A stretch of DNA of 64,000 nt, from assembly GCF_900109525.1 (NCBI RefSeq), contig NZ_FOAN01000001.1, positions 620,001-684,000 on the forward strand. The letters run 5' to 3'. Each line of letters begins with the position of its first letter. Position 1 is the first letter of the stretch. Of the stretch, positions 8,933-18,936 are shown piece after piece. The notes below the pieces were generated by a model. It made no database searches, was not told the origin of the DNA, and was given only the letters and a program-made list of their open reading frames with translations. The stretch comes from Allobosea lupini. Lineage in GTDB: Bacteria; Pseudomonadota; Alphaproteobacteria; Rhizobiales; Beijerinckiaceae. The translations under genes and the position numbers were made by a program.

Positions 8933-9580
8933 ATGCTGTTCGACATGGAAGCGCTGCCGGCGCAGGAGCGCTACAAGATCCTGACCGCCACGATCGTGCC
9001 GCGCCCGATCGCCTGGATCACCACCCTGTCACGCGCCGGCATCGTCAACGCCGCGCCCTTCAGCTTCTTCAACATGATGGGCAACGACCCGCCGACGGTT
9101 GCGATCGGCATCATGCCCCAGAACGGCAGGCTGAAGGATACCGCCGCCAACATCCTCGAAACCGGCGAGTTCGTGGTCAACCTCGTCGCCGAAGCGAATG
9201 CGGAAGCGATGAACGAGACCTGCATCGACGCGCCGCCCGAGGTCGACGAGCTCGCGCTGGCGGGGCTGACGCCGCTGCCCTCGCGCGCCGTCCAGCCGCC
9301 GCGCATCGGCGAGGCACCGGTCGCGCTCGAATGCCAGGTCCTGACCTCTCTGGTCACGGGGCCGCTACAGACCATCGTGATCGGCAGGGTGCTCAATGCC
9401 CATATCGACGACCGCTTCGTCATCGATCCCGAGCGCCACTACATCGACACGCCGGGGCTGAAGCTCATTGCCCGCCTGCACGCGAGCGGGGGGTATCTGC
9501 GCTCGACGGATCTTTTCCAGATGGATCGGCCGAGCTGGGCAAAGCGGCAGGCAAAGCGCCCTGTTACGCCGGAAGCCTAA
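8933..9580 (+). CDS. Flavin reductase-like FMN-binding protein
   Basis: A 215-residue member of the flavin reductase/split-barrel family of the longer type. It begins with YKILTATIVPRPIAWITT and NAAPFSFFNMMGNDPP, the hallmark of this subgroup, and continues with NILETGEFVVNLV and a C-terminal HYIDTPGLKLIARLH. The subgroup includes poorly characterised FMN-binding proteins often found beside catabolic enzymes. It starts 5 bases after the nitrilase stop and so is probably co-transcribed. Confidence 0.85.
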   Translation: MLFDMEALPAQERYKILTATIVPRPIAWITTLSRAGIVNAAPFSFFNMMGNDPPTVAIGIMPQNGRLKDTAANILETGEFVVNLVAEANAEAMNETCIDAPPEVDELALAGLTPLPSRAVQPPRIGEAPVALECQVLTSLVTGPLQTIVIGRVLNAHIDDRFVIDPERHYIDTPGLKLIARLHASGGYLRSTDLFQMDRPSWAKRQAKRPVTPEA

Positions 9581-9645
9581 AGCCCCTTGGCATGCCCCCA
9601 TGAGCGGCCGGTTCAGGCTCGTTCATGGTTGGATTGCGGCAAAAA

Positions 9646-11226
9646 TCATTCCCACTCGATCGTGCCGGGGGGCTTGCTGGTCACGTCGTAGACGACCCGG
9701 TTGATGCCCTTGACCTCGTTGATGATGCGGGTCGCGGTGCGGCCGAGGAAGGCCATGTCATAAGGGTAGAAATCCGCCGTCATGCCGTCGACCGAGGTCA
9801 CGGCGCGCAGGGCGCAGACATGGTCGTAGGTGCGATAATCGCCCATCACTCCGACGGTGCGCACCGGCAGCAACACGGCGAAGGCCTGCCAGATCACGTC
9901 GTAGAGCCCGGCCTTGCGGATCTCCTCGAGATAGATCGCATCCGCCTTGCGCAGAATGTCGAGCTTCTCCTTGGTGATCTCGCCGGGGCAGCGGATGGCA
10001 AGACCCGGCCCCGGGAAAGGGTGGCGGCCGACGAAGGCCTCGGGCAGGCCGAGCTCGCGGCCGAGGACGCGGACCTCGTCCTTGAACAGCTCGCGCAGCG
10101 GCTCGACGAGCTTCATCTTCATGCGTTCGGGCAGGCCGCCGACATTGTGGTGGCTCTTGATGGTCACCGACGGGCCGCCGCTGAACGAGACGCTCTCGAT
10201 CACGTCGGGATAGAGCGTGCCCTGGGCGAGGAAGTCGGCGCCGCCCAATTTGGCCGCCTCGGCATCGAAGACGTCGATGAAGAGCCGGCCGATGGTCTTG
10301 CGCTTTGCTTCCGGGTCGGCACCGCACTTGGCGAGCTCGGCGAGGAAAAGCTCTTCGGCCTCAACATGGACCAGCGGGATGTTATAGTGGTCCCTGAAGA
10401 GACGTACGACCTCATCGGCCTCGTTCATCCGCATCAGGCCATGGTCGACGAAGACGCAGGTGAGCTGGTCGCCGATCGCCTCGTGGATCAGCACGGCCGC
10501 GACGGCCGAATCGACGCCGCCAGAGAGCCCGCAGATCACCCGGCCCGTGCCGACCTGGTCCCGGATCTTCTTGATCATCTCGGCGCGATAGGCCGACATG
10601 CTCCAGTCGGGCTTGCAGCCGCAGATGTCGACGACGAAGTTGCGCAGCAGCCTGGCGCCATCCGGCGTATGCACCACTTCGGGATGGAACATGGTCGAAT
10701 AGAAGCGCCTCTCCTCGTCGCTCGCCACCGCATAGGGCGCGTTCTCCGAAGTCGCCTTGACGGTGAAGCCGGCCGGCAGCTGCGTGACGCGGTCGCCATG
10801 GCTCATCCAGACCGGATAACGCCCACCCTCTTCCCAGACGCCCGCGAACAGGGCGGAGGGCGTGACGATCTCGACATCGGCGCGGCCGAACTCGGCGGCA
10901 TGACCGCCCTCGACCGTGCCGCCGAGCTGATGGGCCATGGTCTGCTGGCCATAACAGATGCCGAGCAGCGGCAGCCCCGCGGAGAACACCTCCTGGGGCG
11001 CGCGCGGCGAATTGCCGTCGGGCACCGAGGCCGGGCCTCCGGAAAAGATCACGCCTTTCGGCTTCAGCCGCTGGAAGGCATCGGAGGCCGACTGGAACGG
11101 CGCGATCTCGCAATAGACGCCGATCTCACGGACCCGGCGCGCGATCAGCTGCGTGACCTGGCTGCCGAAGTCGATGATCAGGATGGAGTCGTGATGGGCG
11201 GGGTTCTGGGGCTGGGAGCTCGTCAT
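9646..11226 (-). CDS. guaA: GMP synthase (glutamine-hydrolysing)
   Basis: A 526-residue GuaA converting XMP to GMP. The N-terminal class I glutamine amidotransferase has its nucleophile Cys91 in LLGICYGQQ. The central ATP-pyrophosphatase has the P-loop SGGVDS, and the C-terminal dimerisation domain ends in PPGTIEWE, as in E. coli. The ATG at 11226 was chosen over an upstream frame to 11265. It overlaps the stop of the PIN-domain gene by 4 bases (ATGA), so guaA seems translationally coupled to a toxin-antitoxin pair. A 537-codon open frame on the opposite strand is a codon-bias shadow. Confidence 0.97.
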   Translation of the reverse strand: MTSSQPQNPAHHDSILIIDFGSQVTQLIARRVREIGVYCEIAPFQSASDAFQRLKPKGVIFSGGPASVPDGNSPRAPQEVFSAGLPLLGICYGQQTMAHQLGGTVEGGHAAEFGRADVEIVTPSALFAGVWEEGGRYPVWMSHGDRVTQLPAGFTVKATSENAPYAVASDEERRFYSTMFHPEVVHTPDGARLLRNFVVDICGCKPDWSMSAYRAEMIKKIRDQVGTGRVICGLSGGVDSAVAAVLIHEAIGDQLTCVFVDHGLMRMNEADEVVRLFRDHYNIPLVHVEAEELFLAELAKCGADPEAKRKTIGRLFIDVFDAEAAKLGGADFLAQGTLYPDVIESVSFSGGPSVTIKSHHNVGGLPERMKMKLVEPLRELFKDEVRVLGRELGLPEAFVGRHPFPGPGLAIRCPGEITKEKLDILRKADAIYLEEIRKAGLYDVIWQAFAVLLPVRTVGVMGDYRTYDHVCALRAVTSVDGMTADFYPYDMAFLGRTATRIINEVKGINRVVYDVTSKPPGTIEWE

Positions 11227-11675
11227 GGCTCGCCATAGAAGATCAGGCCGCTTTCGTCGACGCATAAAATCAAGGGGGCGAATGGCGTTGGACGCAATTT
11301 CTCCGCGAGCTTGCGATCCGCGGTGAGCATGAGCGCGCCGGCCTGATCAGCCAAGGCGACATAGAGAGCGTCGTAGACCGAAACGCCGTGATCGATGGCA
11401 ATCTTGGCTGCCACAGCGAGCAGAGAGGTCAAATCATTGCTGGCAACCCGCCGCGTCGCTGAATCCAAGGCGCGCTCGAACTGAACGGATTCGATCGATC
11501 CCTTCCGCAGCTTGCGGCAAAGCACCTCGCCGATTTCAGCTAGCGCGTGGCTGGGAGCAAGGAAAACGCTGCCGGCCGCTTCATACCCTTCGAGCACAGC
11601 TTGCGCGAGCCTGGAGCCGCTTTCGTCGACGAGCAGTTTGACGATGAAACTTGCGTCGAGAGCAACGCTACTCAT
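11223..11675 (-). CDS. PIN-domain ribonuclease toxin, VapC-like
   Basis: A 150-residue PIN-domain protein. The four acidic residues expected for metal binding are present: Asp7 ([10 protein letters not shown]), Glu47 (ALAEIGEVL), Asp102 ([11 protein letters not shown]) and Asp120 (LTADRKL). VapC toxins cleave tRNA or rRNA and are neutralised by a partner encoded just upstream, which fits the 8-base overlap with the preceding small gene. The stop codon lies inside the guaA start. It has the typical vapC length, and I see no damage, so it is probably functional. Confidence 0.85.
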   Translation of the reverse strand: MSSVALDASFIVKLLVDESGSRLAQAVLEGYEAAGSVFLAPSHALAEIGEVLCRKLRKGSIESVQFERALDSATRRVASNDLTSLLAVAAKIAIDHGVSVYDALYVALADQAGALMLTADRKLAEKLRPTPFAPLILCVDESGLIFYGEP

Positions 11676-11895
11676 CCCTCAACGCCCGAATGATGTCGAC
11701 GCTGTCCTCCTGAGGCCCCGGCGGTGTCAGTGCGCGGATCGCCGCAAATTCCTTCGAGATCGGCAGATGCTCAGGCCGGTTTGCGAGCACGGTCCAATCT
11801 TGCGCGCGCCGAGCGTTCTCGGCCGCCCGCCGTACCTTTGCCAGAACCTGCTGCAAGGTCACACCATCAAGCCGCGACGCTTCAACGACCACCAT
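11668..11895 (-). CDS. Putative antitoxin, VapB-like partner of the PIN toxin
   Basis: A 75-residue charged protein overlapping the toxin start by 8 bases, as in vapBC operons. The N-terminus (MVVVEASRLDGVTLQQVLAK) could be a short DNA-binding or dimerisation part. The C-terminal [13 protein letters not shown] is acidic and suited to wrap the toxin. I do not recognise a clear AbrB or RHH motif, so the antitoxin family is unassigned and the call rests on size and position. Confidence 0.65.
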   Translation of the reverse strand: MVVVEASRLDGVTLQQVLAKVRRAAENARRAQDWTVLANRPEHLPISKEFAAIRALTPPGPQEDSVDIIRALRDE

Positions 11896-11981
11896 GGAAG
11901 CTACTCCCGACAGACTGATTGGCTGCCCCCATGATATAGGGACGGCCCAAGCTTCGCAAAACCTTCGCTTGGATCGACGAT

Positions 11982-13280
11982 TCAGCCCGGCGCCGCAAGG
12001 CAGCTCAAATAGAATCCGTCGGTCCCGGTCCGGCGCGGCGAGAGCTGCAAGCCGAAGCGCGTGGCGAAACGGGCGAGCAGGCCGAAATCGACCTCGCCGG
12101 TATCGAGCAGCGAGCGCGTCGCGACCGGCACGAAGCCGGGATGGCGCACCAGGAAGGCCTCGACCGCGCCGTCATTCTCCTCCGGCAGCATCGAGCAGGT
12201 GATGTAGGCGATGCGCCCACCTGGTTTCACCAGACTGGCGGCACGCGTGAGAACCTGCGCCTGTTCCTTGATGCGCTCGGCCAGCGCGCCGGGGCGCACC
12301 CGCCATTTCGCATCCGGATTGCGGCGCCAGGTGCCGGAGCCGGTGCAGGGCGCATCGACGAGCACGAGATCGATCGTGCCGACGAGATCGGCAAGCGCGT
12401 CATGGCCGCGGCTCCTGGGCACGCGGACCTCGACATTGCCGGCGCCGGAGCGGGTGAGCCGGTCATGCAGCGGCGCCAGCCGGCGGCTGTCGAGATCGGT
12501 GGCGAAGATGCGCCCGTCTCCGCCGAGGACAGCAGCCAGTGCCAGCGTCTTGCCGCCGGCGCCAGCACAGAGATCCACGACACTCATGTCGGGCTGTGCG
12601 CCGGCGAGCAGCGTCACGAGCTGCGAGCCCTCGTCCTGGATCTCGAACTCGCCGTTGAAGAAGCTCGGCTCGCTCTGCAGCGACGGGCCGCGGCCATCGG
12701 GGCCGGGCAGGAAGCGCAAGGCATCGGGCGACCAGGCGCCCGGCTCGGGCTGAAGATGCGCCAGCGCTGCACGCAGCCTGTCGCGATCGGTCTTCAGCCG
12801 ATTGGTGCGGATATCGGCCGGCGCACGGCCCGCCAGAGCCTGTCCTTCGGCAACCGCATCGTCGCCGAAGCCTGCCATGAAGGAAGACCAGAGCCAGTCG
12901 GGTACATCGGCCTGCATCCAGCCTGGCGCGGCGTTGAGATCGAAGGCGGCGAGCCCGGCGACCTCGAACTCGGTCAGCGGTGCGGGGGCATGATTCTGTC
13001 CGCTGAAGAGGTCCGAGATTTCCTCGACGCCGAGGCCGCGCTGGCTGACCAGCATGCCGAGCACGAGCGCCCGCGGCGTCTCCTCACCAAGCGCATGCAC
13101 CGAGGACGCGCGGCGGCGCAGCGCATCATAGACGAGCGAAGCGACGGCGGCGCGATCCTTCGAGCCGGCGAAACGGCGTGACAGCCCCCAGTCCTTGAGC
13201 GCGTCGGCCGCCGGGCGCCGGCGCTCGATCAGGTCCGCCAGGACCTCGATGGCGGCGCTGATGCGGGCGGCGGGAGTCAT
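11982..13280 (-). CDS. 16S rRNA m5C methyltransferase, RsmB (Fmu/NOL1) family
   Basis: About 432 residues from the ATG at 13280. The frame continues upstream to 13652, but that part lacks conservation. An N-terminal NusB-like helical domain (ALKDWGLSRRFAGSKDRAAV) precedes the SAM-binding motif VVDLCAGAGGKTLALAA. Motif IV DAPCTGSGTWRRNPDAKW and motif VI YITCSMLPEEN carry the two cysteines used by RNA m5C methyltransferases. The family methylates rRNA cytosine C5. RsmB is the closest match, although other NSUN-like proteins share these motifs. Confidence 0.88.
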   Translation of the reverse strand: MTPAARISAAIEVLADLIERRRPAADALKDWGLSRRFAGSKDRAAVASLVYDALRRRASSVHALGEETPRALVLGMLVSQRGLGVEEISDLFSGQNHAPAPLTEFEVAGLAAFDLNAAPGWMQADVPDWLWSSFMAGFGDDAVAEGQALAGRAPADIRTNRLKTDRDRLRAALAHLQPEPGAWSPDALRFLPGPDGRGPSLQSEPSFFNGEFEIQDEGSQLVTLLAGAQPDMSVVDLCAGAGGKTLALAAVLGGDGRIFATDLDSRRLAPLHDRLTRSGAGNVEVRVPRSRGHDALADLVGTIDLVLVDAPCTGSGTWRRNPDAKWRVRPGALAERIKEQAQVLTRAASLVKPGGRIAYITCSMLPEENDGAVEAFLVRHPGFVPVATRSLLDTGEVDFGLLARFATRFGLQLSPRRTGTDGFYLSCLAAPG

Positions 13281-13437
13281 GTCCGGCGGTTCCTGTGCTT
13301 GCTTTGCATCGCAGCCCTCGAGCCCGGCGCCATTTCTAACGATTCCGAAGCGCGACAGCACCCTTGACGCCCTCGTCCCACAGGGCGCAAGACGATACAA
13401 CTCCTTCCGCAACGCCAACCGCCCAGGAACCACTGCA

Positions 13438-13575
13438 ATGACTGCCCTCTCCCGCCTCGCGCTTGCCGGCCTGTTCTGCCTGTCGCTTGCCGCCTGCGCC
13501 ACCCAGCCGGTCGACACCACGCCGCCGCCGGCCAAGCGCCTGGACGCCAAGACCTCGCTCGAAGGCCGCCGCTGA
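13438..13575 (+). CDS. Small lipoprotein (45 aa)
   Basis: A complete 45-residue reading frame with a type II signal: residues 1-19 are hydrophobic and the lipobox LAAC ends at Cys20. The mature part is only about 25 residues and proline-rich. Function unknown. The sequence resembles the tiny entericidin-like lipoproteins in size only. Confidence 0.65.
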   Translation: MTALSRLALAGLFCLSLAACATQPVDTTPPPAKRLDAKTSLEGRR

Positions 13576-13757
13576 GATTCCGGAGGCACCCGCCGCCGCA
13601 TAGCGAGCGAGCGCCTCGACCAGTTTCCGATACTCCCCTTCGCAGCGCTCATGACGACATGTTCGAGGCGCTGCGCAGGGGCACGAAGCCTTCACCAGCC
13701 TGTCATATCCGCCGAGCAGTTTCGCCGCCTTTCCGCAGGAAGCGAGGATCGGACGAG

Positions 13758-14915
13758 ATGAAGCCCCTGTTGCAGCCGGCGACCATGCTGGCGACCTTTG
13801 TCCTGGCACTGGCCGCCCAGGCCCAGAGCCCCGTGCCGACGCTCGACGGAAAGCCGGCCCTGATTGCCGGCCATCGCGGTGCCAGCGGCTATCTCCCCGA
13901 GCACACGCTCGAAGGCTACAAGCTCGCGATCGAGCAAGGCGCCGACTTCATCGAGCCTGATCTGGTCGCGACCAAGGACGGCCATCTCGTCGTTCGCCAC
14001 GAGCCGATGATGTCGGGCACCACCGATGTCGCGACGCGGCCGGAATTCGCCGCGCGCAAGACGACCCGCAAGGTCGACGGCGTCGACACCACCGACTGGT
14101 TCGCCTCCGACTTCACGCTCGCCGAGCTCAAGACGCTGCGGGCCAAGCAGGCCTTCGCCGATCGCGACCAGTCGCATAACGGCAAGTACGAGATCCCGAC
14201 GCTGCAGCAGGTCATCGATCTCGCCAAGGCCGAAAGCGCCCGCACCGGCCGCACCATCGGCATCTACCCAGAGATCAAGCACTCGACCTATCACTCGGCA
14301 CTGGGCCTGGCGATCGAGGACAAGCTGCTCGATCAGCTCAAGGCCGCCGGCTGGACGGAGAAAACCTCGCCGGTGATCATCCAGAGCTTCGAGACCGCCA
14401 ACCTCAAATATCTGCGCGGCAAGACGCAGCTGCGCCTGATCCAGCTCGTCGACGCCGACGATGTCGACAAGGATGGCGGCATCGTCCTCGCCGCGCCCTT
14501 CGACAAGCCCTACGACTTCGTCGTCACCGGCGACAAGCGCACCTTCAAGGACCTCGTCACCGCGGAAGGCCTGAAGGAGGTCAGGATCTATGCCGACGGC
14601 GTCGGCCCCTGGAAGCCCTATCTGATGCCGGCCAAGCAGGTGATCGGCGACGACGGCAAGCCGCGCGACCTCAATGGCGACGGCACGATCGACGAGCGCG
14701 ACCGCGTCTTGCTGCCGCCGACCGATGTGGTGAAGAACGCCCACGCCGTCGGCCTCTTCGTCCACACCTGGACTTTCCGCAGCGAGCCCAAGCGCCTCGC
14801 CTCCGACTTCAAGGGCGATCCGGCCGCCGAGTACAAGGCCTATCTGGCGCTCGGTATCGACGGGCTGTTCTCGGACTTCCCGGACCAGGCGGTGAAGGCG
14901 CGCGACGCCAAGTAG
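13758..14915 (+). CDS. Periplasmic glycerophosphodiester phosphodiesterase
   Basis: A 385-residue GlpQ-type enzyme with a signal peptide ([23 protein letters not shown]). The GDPD catalytic motifs are visible: [35 protein letters not shown] and [11 protein letters not shown], with FVHTWTFR near the end. It releases glycerol-3-phosphate from lipid head groups in the periplasm using a divalent cation. An unusual insertion at residues 304-315 ([12 protein letters not shown]) reads as an EF-hand/dockerin-like calcium loop. Start at 13758 is set by the signal peptide. A hairpin follows at 14931-14961. Confidence 0.92.
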   Translation: MKPLLQPATMLATFVLALAAQAQSPVPTLDGKPALIAGHRGASGYLPEHTLEGYKLAIEQGADFIEPDLVATKDGHLVVRHEPMMSGTTDVATRPEFAARKTTRKVDGVDTTDWFASDFTLAELKTLRAKQAFADRDQSHNGKYEIPTLQQVIDLAKAESARTGRTIGIYPEIKHSTYHSALGLAIEDKLLDQLKAAGWTEKTSPVIIQSFETANLKYLRGKTQLRLIQLVDADDVDKDGGIVLAAPFDKPYDFVVTGDKRTFKDLVTAEGLKEVRIYADGVGPWKPYLMPAKQVIGDDGKPRDLNGDGTIDERDRVLLPPTDVVKNAHAVGLFVHTWTFRSEPKRLASDFKGDPAAEYKAYLALGIDGLFSDFPDQAVKARDAK

Positions 14916-14930
14916 TCGCACCGCAAGACA

Positions 14931-14961
14931 AGACCGCCGCACCAAATGGGCGCGGCGGTCT
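14931..14961 (+). terminator. Hairpin downstream of the phosphodiesterase gene
   Basis: AGACCGCCGC at 14931-14940 pairs perfectly with GCGGCGGTCT at 14952-14961 around an 11-base loop. No T-run follows, so it may be a weak or bidirectional terminator between convergent genes. Confidence 0.5.
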
Positions 14962-14994
14962 CATGGACACAACTAAACCTAACTCAACTCACGC

Positions 14995-15264
14995 TTAGTC
15001 GCAGACACGTACCGTGCGACGGATTTCCCCGCGCGGGGTTTCGCGAATTCGCGTCTCGGTGCGGCAGTCGCGCTCCGCGCGATAGGCTCGGCGGCGCTCC
15101 CAGCGATCACGCTCGCGCCAGCGATCCTCACGGTCCATCGCGCGCTGCTGCGGCGTGCGCGGGTCGATCCTGACACCGCCCGGCCCGATATCGACGGACT
15201 GCGCGAAGGCGCCGGAGCCGGCCAGCAGCAGGCCCGCGGCAAGGGTCGAAGCAAGCAGTTTCAT
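14995..15264 (-). CDS. Small exported protein, unknown function
   Basis: An 89-residue protein with a signal peptide (MKLLASTLAAGLLLAGSGAFAQ). The mature part is very rich in Arg, Glu and Asp (REDRWRERDRWERRRAYRAE) with two cysteines near the C-terminus (ERDCRTE and VRVCD) that could form a disulfide. The ATG at 15264 follows a perfect GGAGG. A longer frame from 15345 is unlikely. I do not recognise a family. Confidence 0.75.
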   Translation of the reverse strand: MKLLASTLAAGLLLAGSGAFAQSVDIGPGGVRIDPRTPQQRAMDREDRWRERDRWERRRAYRAERDCRTETRIRETPRGEIRRTVRVCD

Positions 15265-15355
15265 CGGCTTTTCCTCCATTGTCGGGAAAAGCAACGAGAT
15301 GGGCCGGCAAAGGTTCCCTACCGACACCGCCTCGAAATTCAGCACGCAAACGAGA

Positions 15356-15378
15356 ACGGCGCCCGCAGGGGGCGCCGT
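15356..15378 (-). terminator. Likely terminator of the amino-acid transporter operon
   Basis: ACGGCGCCC at 15356-15364 pairs with GGGCGCCGT at 15370-15378 around a 5-base loop. On the minus strand it lies 24 bases after the ATPase gene and is followed by TCTCGTTTGCG, a weak T-rich tail. Confidence 0.6.
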
Positions 15379-15402
15379 CGCAGAAGGAACCGAGCTGCTG
15401 GA

Positions 15403-16197
15403 TCAGTGCAGGATCTGGCTGAGGAAGAGCTTGGTGCGCTCGTGCTGCGGGTTCTTGAAGAACTCGTTGGGCTCGTTCATCTCGACGATCTGGCCGGCGT
15501 CCATGAAGATCACCCGGTCGGCGACCTGGCGGGCGAAGCCCATCTCGTGGGTGACGCAGAGCATCGTCATGCCTTCGTCCGCCAGCGAGACCATGGTGTC
15601 GAGCACCTCCTTGACCATTTCGGGGTCGAGGGCCGAGGTCGGCTCGTCGAACAGCATGATCTTCGGGCTCATGCAAAGCGAGCGGGCGATGGCGACGCGC
15701 TGCTGCTGGCCGCCCGAGAGCTGGCCGGGATACTTGCTCGCCTGCTCCGGAATCTTGACGCGCTTGAGATAGTGCATCGCGATCTCCTCGGCGTCCTTCT
15801 TGGGCATCTTGCGAACCCAGATCGGCGCCAGCGTGAGGTTCTCGAGGATCGTCAGATGCGGGAACAGGTTGAAGTGCTGGAAGACCATGCCGACGTCGCG
15901 GCGGATCTCGTCGATCTTCTTGAGGTCGTTGGTGAGCTCGGTGCCGTCGACGATGATCTGGCCCTTCTGGTGCTCTTCCAGCCGGTTGATGCAGCGGATC
16001 ATCGTCGACTTGCCCGAGCCGGACGGGCCGCAAATGACCAGCTTCTCACCGCGCGACACCTTCAGGTTGATGTCGCGCAGCACGTGGAACTCGCCGTACC
16101 ACTTGTTGACGCCGATCATCTCGACGGCGGTCGCGGTGTTGAGCGCGGTCTGCTTCAGCGCGGACGGGCGCGAGCTGGTGGTTTCTGCCATAGCCAT
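15403..16197 (-). CDS. aapP: General L-amino acid ABC transporter ATP-binding protein
   Basis: A 264-residue polar amino-acid ABC ATPase. Walker A is GPSGSGKST, the signature [15 protein letters not shown], and Walker [33 protein letters not shown] is the typical Q-loop of the GlnQ/AapP group. It is the last gene of a six-gene minus-strand operon, 12 bases after the permease. It powers import of polar amino acids together with the two permeases upstream. Confidence 0.93.
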   Translation of the reverse strand: MAMAETTSSRPSALKQTALNTATAVEMIGVNKWYGEFHVLRDINLKVSRGEKLVICGPSGSGKSTMIRCINRLEEHQKGQIIVDGTELTNDLKKIDEIRRDVGMVFQHFNLFPHLTILENLTLAPIWVRKMPKKDAEEIAMHYLKRVKIPEQASKYPGQLSGGQQQRVAIARSLCMSPKIMLFDEPTSALDPEMVKEVLDTMVSLADEGMTMLCVTHEMGFARQVADRVIFMDAGQIVEMNEPNEFFKNPQHERTKLFLSQILH

Positions 16198-16209
16198 GAT
16201 TTGATCCCC

Positions 16210-17589
16210 TCAACGCTTCTGGCCGGCGGCGAGCCGCTTCTCGACCGCGATCGAGTAGCGAGACATGCCCCAGCAACACAGGAAATAGAAAACAGCAGCG
16301 AATGCATAGCCCGTCGCGCGGGTGGTCGGCGTCGCCCAGGTCGGATCGACCAGGGTCGCCTCGATGGTACGCAGGAAGTCGAAGATGCCGACGATGGTGA
16401 CCAGCGTCGTGTCCTTGAACAGCCCGATGAAGGTGTTGACGATGCCCGGGATCACGATCCGCAGCGCCTGCGGCAAGACGATCAGCCGCATCATGCTCCA
16501 ATAGCCGAGGCCGAGCGACATCGCGCCCTCGTACTGGCCCTTGGGCATGGCCTGCAGGCCGCCGCGCACCACCTCCGCCATATAGGCCGCCGCGAAGAGC
16601 GCGACGCCGACCAGCGGGCGCAGCAACCGGTCCGGTGAATATTCCTGCGGCACGAACAGCGGCAGCATGGTGTTGGCCATGAACAGCACGGTGATCAGCG
16701 GCACGCCGCGGACGAACTCGATGAAGATCACCGAGAGCAGCTGGATGATCGGCAGCTTGGAGCGCCGGCCGAGCGCAAGGACCACACCGAGCGGCAGCGA
16801 AAAGACGATGCCGACCGCCGCGATCAGGAAGGTCACGGTCATGCCGCCCCAGAGGCCTGTATCGACCCTGGGCAGCCCGGGGCTGCCCGCGAGCAGGCTC
16901 AGGAAGCCGAAGACGACCAGCGCGAACAGCACGAGCTGCTTCGGCCCGAAGAAGCGCTTCCAGACCGGGAGTTGCTCTACGACCGCCAGCGCTGCGCCGC
17001 CAATATAGAACCGGACGAGCTGCGGCACGAAGGACAGGATGACGTAGAGCGCGGCGAGCGCCAGCGTCAGCGTCAGGCAGAAGCTAAGGAAGCGTTCGGC
17101 GCCGGGGCCGCCGAGCAGCAGCACATAGGCCGAGATCGGCATCAGCACGAAGAAGAAGAAGATGCCGAGCTTCTTCTTCGGTGCATTGGTCCAGAGCAAC
17201 CAGGCCACGCCGAGCGCGAACATGGCGAAGACGATGTTCACGCGCCAGCGCTGCGCGATCGGGTAGGAACCGTAGATGAAGTACTGGAAACGGTCGGCGA
17301 TATAGGCCCAACACGCGCCGACGGGCCGGCCGACCTTTTCGGCGAGGCAGGCGTCGCGGCTGGTGCCGGACCAGACGGCGTCGAGGAAATAGAACCTGAC
17401 CAGCCCCGGCACCGTATCGATCACGAGGTAGAGGCCAAGCAGCGTCAACGCGATGTTGAGCGGGCTGGAGAGCAAATGCTGCCTGACCCAGGCGAGCGGC
17501 CCGGCGACGGAGAGCGGCGCCGGCTGTTGCTCCAGCGTTTCCTTGCGGACGAAGGCGTAGGGAGCCATTTCGGTGGTTGCGTCGGTCAT
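16210..17589 (-). CDS. aapM: General L-amino acid ABC transporter permease, AapM type
   Basis: A 459-residue inner-membrane permease. The large size and N-terminal extra helices are typical of AapM. The C-terminal half holds the HisM/GlnP-type domain with the EAA-like loop MSLGLGYWSMMRLIVLPQALR and FIEFVRGVPLITVLF. It pairs with the AapQ-type permease encoded 10 bases upstream. Confidence 0.92.
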   Translation of the reverse strand: MTDATTEMAPYAFVRKETLEQQPAPLSVAGPLAWVRQHLLSSPLNIALTLLGLYLVIDTVPGLVRFYFLDAVWSGTSRDACLAEKVGRPVGACWAYIADRFQYFIYGSYPIAQRWRVNIVFAMFALGVAWLLWTNAPKKKLGIFFFFVLMPISAYVLLLGGPGAERFLSFCLTLTLALAALYVILSFVPQLVRFYIGGAALAVVEQLPVWKRFFGPKQLVLFALVVFGFLSLLAGSPGLPRVDTGLWGGMTVTFLIAAVGIVFSLPLGVVLALGRRSKLPIIQLLSVIFIEFVRGVPLITVLFMANTMLPLFVPQEYSPDRLLRPLVGVALFAAAYMAEVVRGGLQAMPKGQYEGAMSLGLGYWSMMRLIVLPQALRIVIPGIVNTFIGLFKDTTLVTIVGIFDFLRTIEATLVDPTWATPTTRATGYAFAAVFYFLCCWGMSRYSIAVEKRLAAGQKR

Positions 17590-17599
17590 CGGGGCGCCC

Positions 17600-18790
17600 T
17601 CACCGTTCCACCAGCGCCATGCGCTTGTTGTAGATGTTCATGAACAGAGACGTGACCAGCGAAATGGTCAGATAGACCGCCATGGTGATGGCGACGACCT
17701 CGACCGCCTGGCCGGTCTGGTTCAGCACCGTGCCGGTGAAGACCTGGACGAGATCGGGATAGCCGATCGCCACCGCCAGGGAAGAGTTCTTGGTCAGGTT
17801 GAGATAGTTCGAGGTCAGCGGCGGGATGATCACCCGCATCGCCTGCGGAATGACGACGAGCTTGAGCGTCGGCCCAGCGCGCAGGCCGAGCGCATTGGCT
17901 GCCTCGGTCTGGCCTTTGGATACGGCGAGGATGCCGGCGCGGACCACTTCGGCAATGAAGCCGGCGGTGTAGGTCGTCAGGCCCACCAGCAGCGCGACGA
18001 ACTCCGGGAAGATCTGGATGCCGCCGCGCAGGTTGAAGCCGGCGAGCTCGGGATAGACGAAGGAGATCGGCCGACCGGTGACGAAATAGACCAGCGTCGG
18101 CAGGACCACTATCAGGCCGAGGGCGACGAGGCCGATGGGATATTGCTTGCCGGTCGCGGCCTGCTGCTTGCGGGCCCAGGACCGGAAAACGAAGGTGGCG
18201 ACGAGGCCGATCAGGAACGCCCAGATAATCAGGTTGCCGCCGGGGCCGAACTGCGGATCGGGCACATAGAGGCCGCGGTTGTTGAGCAGGAAGCCGGCCG
18301 GCAGCACGATCGACTGGCGCGGATTGGGCAGTGGCTTCAGCACCGCATTGTACCAGAAGAACAGCTGCAGCAGCAGCGGCACATTGCGGATCACCTCGAC
18401 ATAGATCATCGCGATCTTCGAGACGATCCAGTTGCTCGACAGCCGGGCGACACCGACGAAGAAGCCGAGGAAGGTCGAGAGCACGATGCCGATCGAGGCC
18501 ACGAGCAGCGTGTTCAGCAGGCCGACCCAGAAGGCGCGCCCATAGGTGCCGGTCGAGGCGTCGTAGGGAATCAGCTTCTGGTTGACGTCGAAGCCGGAGG
18601 CGTTGTGCCAAAAGCCGAAGCCGGAGGCGATCTTCTGAGCCCGCAGGTTCTCGATCGCGTTCGAGGCGGCCGACCAGATCAGGAAGCCCACCACGGCGAG
18701 CAGCAGGAACTGATAGGCATAGCCCCGGATCTTCGGGTCGTAGAGCAGCGAGGCCTTGCCCGGCTTGATCTCTGCGGAAGTAATCGACAC
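17600..18790 (-). CDS. aapQ: General L-amino acid ABC transporter permease, AapQ type
   Basis: A 396-residue permease with a GTG start at 18790. EVIRNVPLLLQLFFWYNAVL and the EAA loop ANALGLRAGPTLKLVVIPQAMR are diagnostic. A long periplasmic segment separates the two halves, as in AapQ/BztB. It forms the membrane channel with AapM. About 146 bases separate it from the nearest binding-protein gene, enough for an internal control element. Confidence 0.92.
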   Translation of the reverse strand: MSITSAEIKPGKASLLYDPKIRGYAYQFLLLAVVGFLIWSAASNAIENLRAQKIASGFGFWHNASGFDVNQKLIPYDASTGTYGRAFWVGLLNTLLVASIGIVLSTFLGFFVGVARLSSNWIVSKIAMIYVEVIRNVPLLLQLFFWYNAVLKPLPNPRQSIVLPAGFLLNNRGLYVPDPQFGPGGNLIIWAFLIGLVATFVFRSWARKQQAATGKQYPIGLVALGLIVVLPTLVYFVTGRPISFVYPELAGFNLRGGIQIFPEFVALLVGLTTYTAGFIAEVVRAGILAVSKGQTEAANALGLRAGPTLKLVVIPQAMRVIIPPLTSNYLNLTKNSSLAVAIGYPDLVQVFTGTVLNQTGQAVEVVAITMAVYLTISLVTSLFMNIYNKRMALVER

Positions 18791-18936
18791 GTCTGACGCC
18801 CTTTTCGAGTTTTGGCGACCGAGGGTCCGGCAACCACCCTTAAGCGGATGGCTGCCGGCCGGTATTGTTATCCGGTTCGCCGGAACAAGACAGCTTCAAG
18901 GATCAATACGCGGTGGATGCCGCGCATTGGTGTTTC

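Noticed and set aside
9625..11238. A 537-codon plus-strand open frame opposite guaA
   Set aside because: It mirrors guaA codon by codon, is rich in codon-bias residues (Ala, Asp, Arg, Val) and has no recognisable motif; GuaA is certain.
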